DNA of 50,677 nt from contig JAMCWO010000094.1 of the NCBI GenBank assembly GCA_023481165.1, positions 1 through 50,677 on the forward strand, in the 5' to 3' direction. Shown in pieces: positions 31,212 to 39,892 of this stretch; position 1 is the first letter of the stretch; every line of letters begins with the position of its first letter. The notes under the pieces were generated by a model. The model was not told the origin of the DNA. It worked only from the letters and a program-made list of their open reading frames with translations, and searched no databases. This DNA is from Planctomycetota bacterium. Its GTDB lineage: Bacteria > Planctomycetota > Phycisphaerae > Sedimentisphaerales > Anaerobacaceae. Position numbers and translations under genes: made by a program.

Positions 31212-32852
31212 TCACTCGGAATCGGTCGGCGGGATGATCGGCTCCCAACGGATCTTGTCGGAGCCGAGGAGCGTGCCGGTGGCGACAGCCATATCCACGA
31301 GCGAGATCTGGTAGTTGGCCAGGGCGGCGATCTCGCTGCTTTGGGAATTGGCGAACTGGGCTTGGGCGATGAGGACATCCGTGCTGGTCCGCAGGCCCTG
31401 CTCGAACTGGCGTCGCTCGGCCTCATAGAGCCGGCCGTTGAGGATGGAGGTCTGGCGCGCCGCGAGAATCTGCTGCCAGTTGGCCTCGACCTGATCGACG
31501 GCGTTGAGGACCTCCTGCCGGATGATGTCCTCACGATTGGCCCGCGTCGCCAGCCGCTGGCGCCGCGTGTAGATGTACTGGCGCACCCGGCTCTTGGCCG
31601 CCTCGTTGCCGAGGGGGATGACCATTTGCAGGCGGCCGGTATGGCCGTAGAAGTCAGCATCGAACAGCATGTCCAGGTCGTCGCTCTGGGTAGGGCCGAA
31701 GGCCGGGATGTTGTACGTGTAGCTCAGGGTCGCTAAAGGCAGAGCCTGGTTGCGGGCGAAGTCGATCGCGCTGGCGTCCTGGAGCAACTGCAATTGCAGC
31801 TCCAGCAGCTCCATCCGGTTCTGCACCGCCATCTGGACCAGGGCCGCCGGGTCCAGCCGGTAGCGGATGGGGTCCGGCTCCGTCGTCGGAATCACGATGG
31901 TGGGCGTCTGCACATCCAGACCCTCTTTATGGACGACACGTTTGAGCTCGCGCTCCCGATCGCGCAGATTGTTCTCCGCGATAATGATGGCCTGGAGCTG
32001 GTCCGCCACGCCCGCCTCGGCCCGGATGATCTCCACCTGAGCCCGCTGCCCGGCCTCGACCAAATGCCGCGCCCGCTCCAATTGTTGCTGGGCCAGCTCG
32101 TATTGCTGCTGCCGGACCTCCAATTCCCGGCGGGCCGCGTAGAGACGCCAGTACACCCGGTCGAGGGCCCCCAGGACGGTAATGACGTCGAGTTTGGTAC
32201 GCGTGTCGACGATGTCGCGGTTGTACGCCGCGACGCGGATCGAATACATCGTGGCCCGCTGCCCCGCGTTGCGTAAGAGCGGCTGACTGATCGAAACCGA
32301 GAGGTTCGAAGTCCAGTACTCCTGGGACGACAATCCGAGTGCGTTGCTCTTGTTCCACGAGTCGGCGGCATCGAACGTCACGAGCCCGCCTGTCCGCAGC
32401 GGCACCTGGACGCCGAAATCCCCTCCCAGAGTCTCGCTTTGCGAGCCGCTGATTTGGCCCAAAGCGCCGATCGTCGGTTGGTTGACCTTGTTGCCGTTCA
32501 GGTTGGCGAAGAAGGAGGCTTCGAACTTGGCCTCTTCCGCGCTGAGTTGGGCCCCGGCAATCGCCGGGCTGATCAGGGCCGTCTTGAGCTGGAGATTGTT
32601 CTCCAGGGCCAGAGCCCGCGACTCGACCAGAGACCACTCGACCTTCTCGGGCGGCCGATTGGGTTCCCGTGAGACCTCGTTGGGTTCGGCTTTCTTGAGT
32701 TCCAGCGGCTCGATCTCGTGCACCTGCTGGGGCGAGACGCCGAGTTCGTGCAGCCCGTAGCGTTCCGAGTGCGCCCCGCAACCCGCCAGCACCGCGACGA
32801 GAGACAACGCAACTGCCATCCACGTGCATACGAAGAGAGAGCGTCTATTCAT
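31212..32852 (-). CDS. TolC-family outer-membrane efflux lipoprotein
   Basis: A 546-residue protein with a lipoprotein signal ending VLAGCG, like the OprM/NodT branch of TolC. The body is the two-fold repeated outer-membrane-factor pattern: long helices (RRELEVRQQQYELAQQQLER, RAEAGVADQLQAIIIAENNL) and the second-half helices (NAVDQVEANWQQILAARQTS, STDVLIAQAQFANSQSSEIA). A trimer would form the outer-membrane barrel and periplasmic tunnel of the tripartite pump encoded immediately upstream. The ATG at 32852 overlaps the permease stop (32845) by 8 bp, so translation is coupled. Confidence 0.9.
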   Translation of the reverse strand: MNRRSLFVCTWMAVALSLVAVLAGCGAHSERYGLHELGVSPQQVHEIEPLELKKAEPNEVSREPNRPPEKVEWSLVESRALALENNLQLKTALISPAIAGAQLSAEEAKFEASFFANLNGNKVNQPTIGALGQISGSQSETLGGDFGVQVPLRTGGLVTFDAADSWNKSNALGLSSQEYWTSNLSVSISQPLLRNAGQRATMYSIRVAAYNRDIVDTRTKLDVITVLGALDRVYWRLYAARRELEVRQQQYELAQQQLERARHLVEAGQRAQVEIIRAEAGVADQLQAIIIAENNLRDRERELKRVVHKEGLDVQTPTIVIPTTEPDPIRYRLDPAALVQMAVQNRMELLELQLQLLQDASAIDFARNQALPLATLSYTYNIPAFGPTQSDDLDMLFDADFYGHTGRLQMVIPLGNEAAKSRVRQYIYTRRQRLATRANREDIIRQEVLNAVDQVEANWQQILAARQTSILNGRLYEAERRQFEQGLRTSTDVLIAQAQFANSQSSEIAALANYQISLVDMAVATGTLLGSDKIRWEPIIPPTDSE

Positions 32853-34110
32853 GCCTGAGAGCCTCAATGGGGTCCAACCGCGCGGCTTTGATGGCCGGGA
32901 CCATGCCGAAGCAGATCCCGACGATGCCGGCGAAGCCGAAGGAGATCCCGATCGCCCACAGCGGGATATGGGCCAGGTCCAGCTTGACTTGCGGAATATT
33001 GGCGATGGCCATGGTCAGCAATTGGCCCAAGCCAATGCCGACGAGCCCGCCGAAGAAGCACAGGGTGACCGATTCGATCATGAATTGCGTCAGGATCGCC
33101 GAGCGCCGGGCGCCCACCGCCTTGCGCAGGCCGATCTCGCGGGTGCGCTCGGTGACGGAGACGAGCATGATGTTCATGATGCCGACGCCGCCGACGAGCA
33201 GGGAGATGCCGACAATGCCGCCGGCGACCATCGTGACGATCACGGCGATCTTGTTGAAGGTGTTCAGGACGTTCTGCAGGGACTGGACCTCGAACGTGTC
33301 GGGCTGGCCGGGGCGGACGTTGCGAGTCCGGCGGAGGAAGAACTTCAACTCCGCCTGGGCATCCTCCAGTGTCTCGGCGGACTTGCCGGAGGCCATCGCC
33401 CACGTGAAGGGCTCGCCGAACTTCTTGAGCGTGTTGAAGGGAATAAAGACCTCGTACCGTTCCCGCCCGCTGTCCCCAAAGTTCATCTGCGGCCGGGCCT
33501 CGATGACCCCGACCACGACAAACGCGGTCGAGCCGATCCGGAGGGTCTCGCCGATACAGTCCTGGTCCATCCGCAGTTTGTCCCGCAGCTTCGGCTCGAT
33601 CAGGCAGACCTGACGGACCTGCTCATTGTCGATGAGCGAGAAGATGCGCCCGAGCACCACGGGCCGATGCTCGATTTGATGGTAGGCCGGCTCGATCCCC
33701 TGGATCTCCACGTTGTCCACCGATTGCTCGCCGCATCGGACCGTGCGCCGTCCGACGCCGCCCATGCGGCTGAGCACCGCGACGGAGGGGCAGTGCTGGA
33801 GCACGTTATCAAACTGCTCGGGCCGGAACCGCAGTTGCCACCAGTTGGCGTGGCTCATCGGACCGCGCTCAGGCACGTGCGGCCCCATGAAGATCGTGTT
33901 CGTCCCAAAGGTCTCAACCTGCGTGAGGATCTTGGCTTTGAGTCCCGTCAGGGCGGCGATCACCGCCGTCACAGAGGCGACACCGATCACGATGCCGAGC
34001 GTCGTCAGGACCGAGCGCGTCTTGTTCGCCCAGATCTGGGTGAGGGCCAGATAGATGCTCTGGTAGAACAGCCGGAAGAAGACCAAGGGCAGGGCAAAGA
34101 CCGCTTTCAT
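32845..34110 (-). CDS. macB: MacB-type ABC transporter permease (FtsX fold)
   Basis: A 421-residue protein of the MacB/FtsX family. One N-terminal helix (TLGIVIGVASVTAVIAAL) with a large periplasmic domain (residues ~60-285), then three C-terminal helices (VTMVAGGIVGISLLVGGVGI, FFGGLVGIGLGQLLTMAIA, GISFGFAGIVGICFG). The signature GIMNIMLVSVTERTREIGLRKAVGARR precedes them. It mechanically moves substrates across the envelope through the TolC-like protein. Its ATG overlaps the ATPase stop by 4 bp (34107-34110). Symbol is by family likeness only; the ATPase is a separate gene, unlike E. coli MacB. Confidence 0.88.
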   Translation of the reverse strand: MKAVFALPLVFFRLFYQSIYLALTQIWANKTRSVLTTLGIVIGVASVTAVIAALTGLKAKILTQVETFGTNTIFMGPHVPERGPMSHANWWQLRFRPEQFDNVLQHCPSVAVLSRMGGVGRRTVRCGEQSVDNVEIQGIEPAYHQIEHRPVVLGRIFSLIDNEQVRQVCLIEPKLRDKLRMDQDCIGETLRIGSTAFVVVGVIEARPQMNFGDSGRERYEVFIPFNTLKKFGEPFTWAMASGKSAETLEDAQAELKFFLRRTRNVRPGQPDTFEVQSLQNVLNTFNKIAVIVTMVAGGIVGISLLVGGVGIMNIMLVSVTERTREIGLRKAVGARRSAILTQFMIESVTLCFFGGLVGIGLGQLLTMAIANIPQVKLDLAHIPLWAIGISFGFAGIVGICFGMVPAIKAARLDPIEALRHE

Positions 34111-34862
34111 TTCGTCACCTTTCCGAGCTCAGCCACCAGCGTGCCCCGCCGGGCCTGGTCCTCTTCGGTGGACAGGTCACTATTGATCTGGCCGTCCTTC
34201 ATGCGGATGATCCGCCTGGCATGGCGGGCGACGCTCTCCTCGTGCGTGACCAGGATGATCGTCTGGCCTTCCGCGTGGAGCTGATCGAAGAGCGCCAGGA
34301 TGTCTTCGCTGGTCTTGCTGTCAAGGTTGCCGGTCGGCTCATCGGCCAGCAGGATACTGGGATTGCAGACCATGGCGCGGGCGATGGCGACCCGCTGCTT
34401 CTCACCGCCGGAGAGTTGATTCGGACGGTGCTTGACCCGGTCACCCAAGCCCACGCGCTCCAGCATCTGCATGGCGCGCTTGCGGCGCGACCACCAGCCA
34501 TTGCGCGAGTAGATCAGGGGCATCTCCACGTTCTTGAGGGCGTTGGAGCGGCTGAGCAGTTCGAACGACTGAAACACAAAGCCGATCCGCTCGTTGCGGA
34601 CCCGGGCCAGAGCCGCGTCGCTCATGCCGGTGGTGTTCTGGCCGTCCAGCTCGTAGCGGCCGCTGGAGACGCGGTCGAGACAACCCAGCACGTTCATCAG
34701 CGTGCTCTTGCCGGAGCCGGAAGGCCCCATGATCGCCACGTATTCGTTCTCGCGCAGCTCCAGGTTCACGCCATCGAGCGCGTGAATGCGCTCGACGCCG
34801 ACCTTGTAGACGCGTGTGATCGCCTCGAGCTTGATAACGATTTTATCGGACTGCATTTGCAT
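34107..34862 (-). CDS. MacB/LolD-type ABC transporter ATPase
   Basis: A ~251-residue ATP-binding subunit: Walker [11 protein letters not shown]-loop [15 protein letters not shown] signature [15 protein letters not shown], Walker [13 protein letters not shown], and H-loop VTHEES. The spacing is typical of the MacB/LolD group. Two ATGs (34862 and 34856) are in frame; the first overlaps the adaptor gene by 20 bp and neither has a clear ribosome site. It powers the adjacent FtsX-fold permease. Confidence 0.92.
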   Translation of the reverse strand: MQMQSDKIVIKLEAITRVYKVGVERIHALDGVNLELRENEYVAIMGPSGSGKSTLMNVLGCLDRVSSGRYELDGQNTTGMSDAALARVRNERIGFVFQSFELLSRSNALKNVEMPLIYSRNGWWSRRKRAMQMLERVGLGDRVKHRPNQLSGGEKQRVAIARAMVCNPSILLADEPTGNLDSKTSEDILALFDQLHAEGQTIILVTHEESVARHARRIIRMKDGQINSDLSTEEDQARRGTLVAELGKVTK

Positions 34863-36321
34863 CTTTGGCGTCGCCGGTAGCTTTCGTCCCGTTCTTGTTC
34901 TTGGCCTCCGCCTCGGCCTTGGCCTCGCGCGGGGCATCGACCGGGTTCATGGATCGCCCGCCGACCTTCTTCGCCTCTTCCTCGGCTTTGGCCTCCCGCT
35001 CATCCTTGACAACTTGATCGTGCTTGAGCTTCTCCAACTCCTTGTAAGGCCCCATGATGATCTTGTCACCCTTTTCAACGCCGGCTTCCAGGATCGTATG
35101 CGTCAGGTTGCTCGGGCCGATCTTGACGGGCGTGATAACCGCCTTGCCGTCGATATAGCGAAAGACCACGGTCGCAAACGTTTTGGTCTTGTCCACATAG
35201 GGAGAGCTGTCCCGAATCTCGATGGGCAGATTCTCGATCTCCCGCGTCATCACGGCCTGCGAGGGCACCGACAGCACATCGCTGTACTTGCGGGTCTGGA
35301 TATCCACGTTGGCGGTCAGGCCGGAATAGAGCCGCCGGTCGCTTTCCAGCAGAATCTCGGTCTTGTAGTACTTCGTCCCCTGTCGCGACAAATCGGTGGA
35401 CAGCGCGATGGTGTAGACCGTCCCCTTGAACTCGTCGCTCGGGTAGGCGTCAATGAATACCCTGGCTTTCTGCCCTATTTCCAGCTTGCCCACATCGGCC
35501 TCATCCACCTGGGCCACGGCGAGCATCTGGGACAGGTCGCCCACTTCCAGGATCTTGGTGCCCGGATTGTTCATCATGCCCGTGACGACCATCTCGCCGA
35601 CCTTGGCGTTGATCCGCGTGATGACGCCGTCGATCGGCGAGACGATGGTCGTGTACCCGAGGGTTTCCTCAGACTGCGCGATCTGGGCATCGGCGGCTTC
35701 AAGGTTGTGCTGCAGGACCTGGAGATTCAGGTCCGCCGCGTCCAGGCCGAGCTTGGCGGCGTTGTACTGGGCCTGCAACTCATCGAGCTTCAGTTGCGCC
35801 TGGTCGAAGTCATACTGGCTGATGTCCTTGCTCTCGAGCAGATTCTTCTGCCGCTCCATCTGCGTTTTGGCCTGATCGAGCGAGGCGCCGGTGCCTATGA
35901 GAGTGGCCTTCTGACTGGCGAGTCTGGCCCTCTCCGACTCGATGGTAGCGGCCTGCGCCGCCCGGCGGGCCTGAGCCCCCAACAACTGACTCGCCAAGTC
36001 CTTGGAGTCAAGCCGCACGATCACCGACGCCGGGATGGGCGGATTCGCGTTCGGATCGCCCTTGGTGACCTGCTCGCCGACCTTGAATGGCAGGGCTTCG
36101 ACGCGGCCATTGACCTTGGCGCTGATCTCGACCCGGCTCTTGGGCTCCAGTTCCGCCGGGGCACTGACGAACTCCTGCAACTCGGTCGGCTGGGCCTCCT
36201 CGACGCGGACAATCGTCGCTTTCTTGCCCGCGGCGGCCCGCTTTTTCACGACAACCCAGCCGCCCGCCCCTACGACCCCAAAGATCAATGCGAAGATGAT
36301 CAGTATGCGTAGTTTTCTCAC
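34843..36321 (-). CDS. macA: MacA/HlyD-type periplasmic adaptor (membrane fusion) protein
   Basis: A 492-residue protein anchored by an N-terminal helix (ILIIFALIFGVVGAGGWVVV). A split lipoyl domain (EISAKVNGRVEALPFKVGEQ ... TTIVSPIDGVITRINAKVGE) flanks an alpha-helical hairpin (RQKNLLESKDISQYDFDQAQ, LDELQAQYNAAKLGL). Beta-barrel and membrane-proximal domains follow (ALSTDLSRQGTKYYKTEI, LTANVDIQTRKYSDVLSVP). The C-terminus is an unusual Lys/Glu/Ala-rich tail (~55 residues). GTG 36321 has AAGGG 7 nt upstream. First gene of the adaptor-ATPase-permease-TolC operon. Confidence 0.9.
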   Translation of the reverse strand: MRKLRILIIFALIFGVVGAGGWVVVKKRAAAGKKATIVRVEEAQPTELQEFVSAPAELEPKSRVEISAKVNGRVEALPFKVGEQVTKGDPNANPPIPASVIVRLDSKDLASQLLGAQARRAAQAATIESERARLASQKATLIGTGASLDQAKTQMERQKNLLESKDISQYDFDQAQLKLDELQAQYNAAKLGLDAADLNLQVLQHNLEAADAQIAQSEETLGYTTIVSPIDGVITRINAKVGEMVVTGMMNNPGTKILEVGDLSQMLAVAQVDEADVGKLEIGQKARVFIDAYPSDEFKGTVYTIALSTDLSRQGTKYYKTEILLESDRRLYSGLTANVDIQTRKYSDVLSVPSQAVMTREIENLPIEIRDSSPYVDKTKTFATVVFRYIDGKAVITPVKIGPSNLTHTILEAGVEKGDKIIMGPYKELEKLKHDQVVKDEREAKAEEEAKKVGGRSMNPVDAPREAKAEAEAKNKNGTKATGDAKDANAVR

Positions 36322-36526
36322 ACTCACGCCCTTCCGAAGCAGCAACTCTCACTCACAGCCACGGCTTGCTGGATTTGCCGAAGCCAAACTCTGCATTATA
36401 CACCACTATAGACGCACATCGTCGCCGTACATTGCTCGCGCCAGCCCTGATATCTGCGTTTGACACCACGTTCCTAACCAATGTATCGGTACATGCGCCA
36501 TAAGTATAAGCAGCTATTGTACTAAT

Positions 36527-36554
36527 AATCTATAACACTGTTATTACATGTCAA
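36527..36554 (-). promoter_or_regulatory. Efflux-operon promoter
   Basis: Minus strand: perfect TTGACA (36554-36549), 16-nt spacer, TAGATT (36532-36527). It sits in a sharply AT-rich stretch, ~205 bp before the adaptor start. Confidence 0.6.
36532..36544. promoter_or_regulatory. Palindromic operator candidate inside the promoter spacer
   Basis: ATAACACTGTTAT is a perfect 6-1-6 palindrome between and overlapping the -10 and -35 boxes, the usual position for a TetR- or MarR-type repressor. No such regulator is encoded in the window. Confidence 0.45.
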
Positions 36555-36740
36555 TAGAAAAATAGAGAATTCTTCAAGATATTTCCGTTTGTACCGAACC
36601 GCCCGCGTGTTACACCCTACCAACCACGTTCCGCGAGCGGTTTCACACTCCGTACTCTGGCATCGGCGTGTTACCATCTTGTTACGACTTTGTCTTTTCT
36701 TGGTGATTGTTCCGTTACGTGTTGACTGTCAGGCCTTGGT

Positions 36741-36793
36741 TTGTAGTGGGCCCGTAAGGGCATGGAAGACAACGCCGGACGGCGTCACTACAA
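36741..36793. repeat. Double-hairpin intergenic element (GTAGTG type)
   Basis: TTGTAGTG and CACTACAA form the ends; inside are gcccgtaagggc and acgccggacggcgt. Same plan as the family B elements with different sequence. It lies in the 820-bp gap before the efflux operon, which otherwise holds only the small possible gene at 36830 and the family B copy. Confidence 0.7.
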
Positions 36794-36829
36794 CAGGCTA
36801 CGCTTGAGGCTGCCTCGACCTTGATTGCC

Positions 36830-36973
36830 ATGGCCTACCTGCTGTTCGTGGCCGTATCCGGGTGGTGGCATATGCGGACCAGTCGTCAGACGGCTGCCGA
36901 ACTCCAGGACAGAATCCCCCGAGAAATCGCCGCCGAGCGTGCGAAGACCCAAGGTCAGGACCCGGATTTGTGA
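36830..36973 (+). CDS. Possible small membrane protein (weak)
   Basis: A 47-residue frame, MAYLLFVAVSGWWHMRTSR then a charged helix ending GQDPDL. It has one membrane-like segment, but no clear ribosome site or family, and could be a remnant. It falls between two hairpin repeats in the 36322-37144 gap. Confidence 0.25.
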   Translation: MAYLLFVAVSGWWHMRTSRQTAAELQDRIPREIAAERAKTQGQDPDL

Positions 36974-36989
36974 TGTACGAAGAGAGGCA

Positions 36990-37069
36990 GGGTGCCATGG
37001 CTACGCTTGCGTAGCCATGTTTCGATCCGACAAGAGAGACATGCTTACGCAAGCGTAAGCATGGCACCC
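36990..37069. repeat. Double-hairpin element, family B copy 2 (inverted)
   Basis: Reverse complement of the 23292-23371 element at most positions: GGGTGCC/GGCACCC ends, catggctacgcttgcgtagccatg and catgcttacgcaagcgtaagcatg hairpins. A shared flank (aaacttgtgg beside one end) suggests the mobile unit is slightly longer than the hairpins. Confidence 0.85.
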
Positions 37070-37144
37070 ATCCACAAGTTTAGGGCGTACGGCACAGTAG
37101 GGTGCGTACCACGCACCATCGGTATTGTCGCGAGCGACCCGCGA

Positions 37145-38098
37145 TTATGCCGTCCCGGCCTCTCGGATTGCTTTCTGCAGATGCTGCAGGGACTGCTCGT
37201 AGTTCTCCGGGCCGACGTACTCCAGGATCAGCGGGGCCTTGGGCGTACGTTGGGCCGCCAGCGAAACGAATTTGCGATAATCAACATCGCCCTGCCCCGC
37301 CGCGACGCCTGCGTCCACGTGCAGCTTGCGATCCTTGGCATGGATGCAGTCGATCCACGGCGTCAACTCGTCGAACATCTCCTCGATCTCGTCCACTTCC
37401 AACAGGTTGGCAGGATCGAGCAGGACCCGAATCCGCGGCGAGTTGACCTCCTGTAGGAATACGCGGGTCCGCTTGGCGCTGGCCAGAAAGCTGGCGAAAG
37501 ATGGCTCCAGCAATACCGTGGCGTCGTGACGCTCGGCCATGTCCGCCAGTTGCTTGATGGTCGCCAGCATCTGCTTCCAGACCGCCTCGCGGAAGTGATA
37601 CGGGATCCCGGGCGTCAGTTTCTCCGGTTCCCAATGTCCCGCCTCGGTGATGAACGCGTGAACGCCGATGTCGCCGCCCACTTTCATATTGTCTTCAAAG
37701 TACTTCAGACAGGCCTGCCGTTCCGTCGGGTCTCCATGAATCAGGTTGGTATAGACGCCCATGCTGTGAATGGTGAGGCCCGCCGACCGATAGGCTCGGC
37801 CGATCGCTTCACAGCGGGCGACCGTCAGGTCGGACAGATCGGAGCGACTGTTGTATTTCCAGTACCGGCTGTCGGACTGCATCAGGAATAACTGCACCAC
37901 GTGGAAGCCCCGTTCGGCCAGCGCCTGGGCAAGTTGGGCGTTGGTGTACTTGGTGAACTGCTGCGTGGAGATTCCGACGTTTGGGCTGATCTCAGACTTC
38001 GCGCCTTGGCTGGCGGATATCAGAGAAGCACCAATGATGGGCACAGCCGCTCCTGCCGTCTGAATGAGTTCCCGACGTGTGATCCGTGCATGAGACAT
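37145..38098 (-). CDS. TAT-exported sugar phosphate isomerase/epimerase-like TIM-barrel protein
   Basis: A 317-residue protein. The TAT leader ITRRELIQTAGAAVPIIGAS is followed by an AP-endonuclease-2-like TIM barrel (NVGISTQQFTKYTNAQLAQA, HDATVLLEPSFASFLASAKR, RIRVLLDPANLLEVDEIE, IDCIHAKDRKLH, LILEYVGPENY), giving a plausible Glu/Asp/His metal set. It has the same fold as the protein at 5634 but low identity by eye. AAAGGA lies ~8 nt before the ATG. It precedes the oxidoreductase at 38267 with an intergenic repeat between. Probable partner in periplasmic sugar conversion; substrate unknown. Confidence 0.85.
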   Translation of the reverse strand: MSHARITRRELIQTAGAAVPIIGASLISASQGAKSEISPNVGISTQQFTKYTNAQLAQALAERGFHVVQLFLMQSDSRYWKYNSRSDLSDLTVARCEAIGRAYRSAGLTIHSMGVYTNLIHGDPTERQACLKYFEDNMKVGGDIGVHAFITEAGHWEPEKLTPGIPYHFREAVWKQMLATIKQLADMAERHDATVLLEPSFASFLASAKRTRVFLQEVNSPRIRVLLDPANLLEVDEIEEMFDELTPWIDCIHAKDRKLHVDAGVAAGQGDVDYRKFVSLAAQRTPKAPLILEYVGPENYEQSLQHLQKAIREAGTA

Positions 38099-38120
38099 GA
38101 TTCATTCCTTTCCTCTTGTA

Positions 38121-38265
38121 GCCTCTAATAAATGAATGCCCGTCCCCCTTTGTCACCCCCGCGCAGGCGGGGGTCCAGGAACGCCGTTGCGTCAGTGGAT
38201 TCCCGCCTGCGCGGGAATGACAGGAAACGGCGTCTCTCCCGTGGACCGGCATCGTGTTAGAGGCT
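38121..38265. repeat. Dispersed palindromic repeat, family A copy 2
   Basis: Ends agcctctaa and ttagaggct; inside are cccccgcgcaggcggggg, then a second inverted cccgcctgcgcggg block followed by aatgacaggaaac, as in the 1566-1668 copy. It fills the gap between the isomerase and oxidoreductase genes. Confidence 0.75.
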
Positions 38266-38266
38266 C

Positions 38267-39703
38267 CTACAGTGTCCATCCCGACCGATAGGTTCGGTGA
38301 AGGTATTGGTTCGCCTTCTGGTCGTTGGTGATTTTGAACTGAGCGCCGTCCCACAGGATCTTCTTGCGGGCCCGGACGGCAACGTTGCCCAGGGCGCAGA
38401 CCTCGCTCATGATCCCCGCATGATCGACGAAGTTGGCTCCGGCGGCCGGCCCACCGCGACAGGCGTCGACCCATTCCTTGAAATGGCCGGGCGAGCGCGG
38501 CAGCACCTTGGGCGGCCGCCCGTACTCCTTCATCCGAGACTCCGGGATAAGCCGGTAGCCCATCATTTTGCCCTTCTCGCCATTGTAGATTACATCGCCC
38601 ATGGCCCGGCCCGGCTCCAACTCGCTCGGCTGCGCGGGCTTCAGCCCACCATCGTACCACGACAACAGCAGCGGCGGCATGCCCTCCCGCGCGGGGAACT
38701 CAAATCGTGCGATGACCCCCTGCGGATAGATCTCCGGGCCCAGTAGCGTGCTGCACGCCTCGACGCGTGTGGGAGACCCAAGCTTCAAGGCCTTGAAGAC
38801 GGTGGACAGCTTGTGGCAGCCGAGGTCACCCAGCACACCCGTGCCGAAATCCCACCAGTTGCGCCAATTCCACGGACAATACGCCGGGTGGTAGGGTCTT
38901 TCCGGGGCCGGTCCCAGCCACAAATCCCAATCCAGTCCGTCCGGCACCGGCGGCGTTTCCGGCGGCCGGCCCGCCCAGGTCGGCCAGCTCCAGAACCGTT
39001 GGGGCGACCAGACCTGCACCTCGTGGACCGGGCCGATCGCGTCGCCCCAGATCATCTCGCACGTCAGTCGCGCCTCTTCGGACGCCTGACCGGCATTACC
39101 CATCTGCGTGGCCACGTTGGCCTTCCGAGCGGCCTCGGTCACCTGCCGGGCCTCGTAAACAGACCAGGTCAACGGCTTCTCGCAGTAGACGTGCTTGCCG
39201 CGTTTCAAGGCGTTCATCGTGATCGTGGCGTGCGTGTGATCGGGCGTCGCCACCATGACGGCATCGACATCTTCCTTCTCGAGCAACTCACGGAAATCCG
39301 CATACGCCCGGCAGCCCTGGTACGTCCCGGAACTCTTCTGCTTGGCGTAGTATTCATCAACGAGCCGTCGGGCGGGCTCGCGACCGGCGGGTCGGCGCTC
39401 CTTGCCTTCCGCCCAGTTCCAGGACAGGTATCCGCCGCCCTCGCGATTGACGTCGCAGACGGCCACCACTTGTATTTCCGGAAATTCGAGCAGGAACCCG
39501 ATGTCCTGCACCCCCTGCCCACCCGTGCCGATGGCGGCCAAGGTGATCTTCTCGCTCGGCGCGACCTGCCGGGCCCCACCCAGCACCTGCCGGGGAACGA
39601 TGGACAGACCTGCCGCGACCGCCGTCGTACCCAGGAATTCCCGTCGTGACAACCGCCCGCCCCGCCTGCCTCTGGTGTTCTGCAACGATGTCGGTCGTCC
39701 CAT
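38267..39703 (-). CDS. TAT-exported Gfo/Idh/MocA-family oxidoreductase
   Basis: A 478-residue protein. Twin-arginine leader LSRREFLGTTAVAAGLSIVP, dinucleotide motif AAIGTGGQG, the EKP box in GKHVYCEKPLTWSVYEARQV, and the C-terminal block GDLGCHKLSTVFKALKLGSP. The start at 39703 has a perfect AAGGAGG 8 nt upstream, so the longer frame beginning at 39781 is rejected. Same subclass as the enzyme at 11358 (compare TQMGNAGQASEEARLTCEMI with TQMGNQGRSDEGNQLTCEMI). Probably NAD-linked oxidation of a sugar or sugar acid. Confidence 0.92.
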   Translation of the reverse strand: MGRPTSLQNTRGRRGGRLSRREFLGTTAVAAGLSIVPRQVLGGARQVAPSEKITLAAIGTGGQGVQDIGFLLEFPEIQVVAVCDVNREGGGYLSWNWAEGKERRPAGREPARRLVDEYYAKQKSSGTYQGCRAYADFRELLEKEDVDAVMVATPDHTHATITMNALKRGKHVYCEKPLTWSVYEARQVTEAARKANVATQMGNAGQASEEARLTCEMIWGDAIGPVHEVQVWSPQRFWSWPTWAGRPPETPPVPDGLDWDLWLGPAPERPYHPAYCPWNWRNWWDFGTGVLGDLGCHKLSTVFKALKLGSPTRVEACSTLLGPEIYPQGVIARFEFPAREGMPPLLLSWYDGGLKPAQPSELEPGRAMGDVIYNGEKGKMMGYRLIPESRMKEYGRPPKVLPRSPGHFKEWVDACRGGPAAGANFVDHAGIMSEVCALGNVAVRARKKILWDGAQFKITNDQKANQYLHRTYRSGWTL

Positions 39704-39757
39704 ATCGGCATCCTCCTTCTGTGCTGGATTGCCTTCAATGCATACCACACCAGTCTC

Positions 39758-39786
39758 TACATACTTCACGTGACCCCACATGTCAA
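39758..39786 (-). promoter_or_regulatory. Promoter of the 38267 oxidoreductase
   Basis: Minus strand: perfect TTGACA (39786-39781), 17-nt spacer, TATGTA (39763-39758), ~55 nt before the start codon. Confidence 0.6.
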
Positions 39787-39808
39787 TCGCCCGGGTTTCG
39801 CGAACTGA

Positions 39809-39837
39809 TTTACAGGGGGAGGGGTGGCCGATATAAT
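39809..39837 (+). promoter_or_regulatory. Promoter of the TIGR03546-like gene
   Basis: TTTACA (39809-39814), 17-nt spacer, perfect TATAAT (39832-39837). Confidence 0.65.
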
Positions 39838-39892
39838 GCGGCGCTGTCGGTCCTGGTCAAAGCCTAAGGTTTGGTGTTAAGGAGTTGTCACT

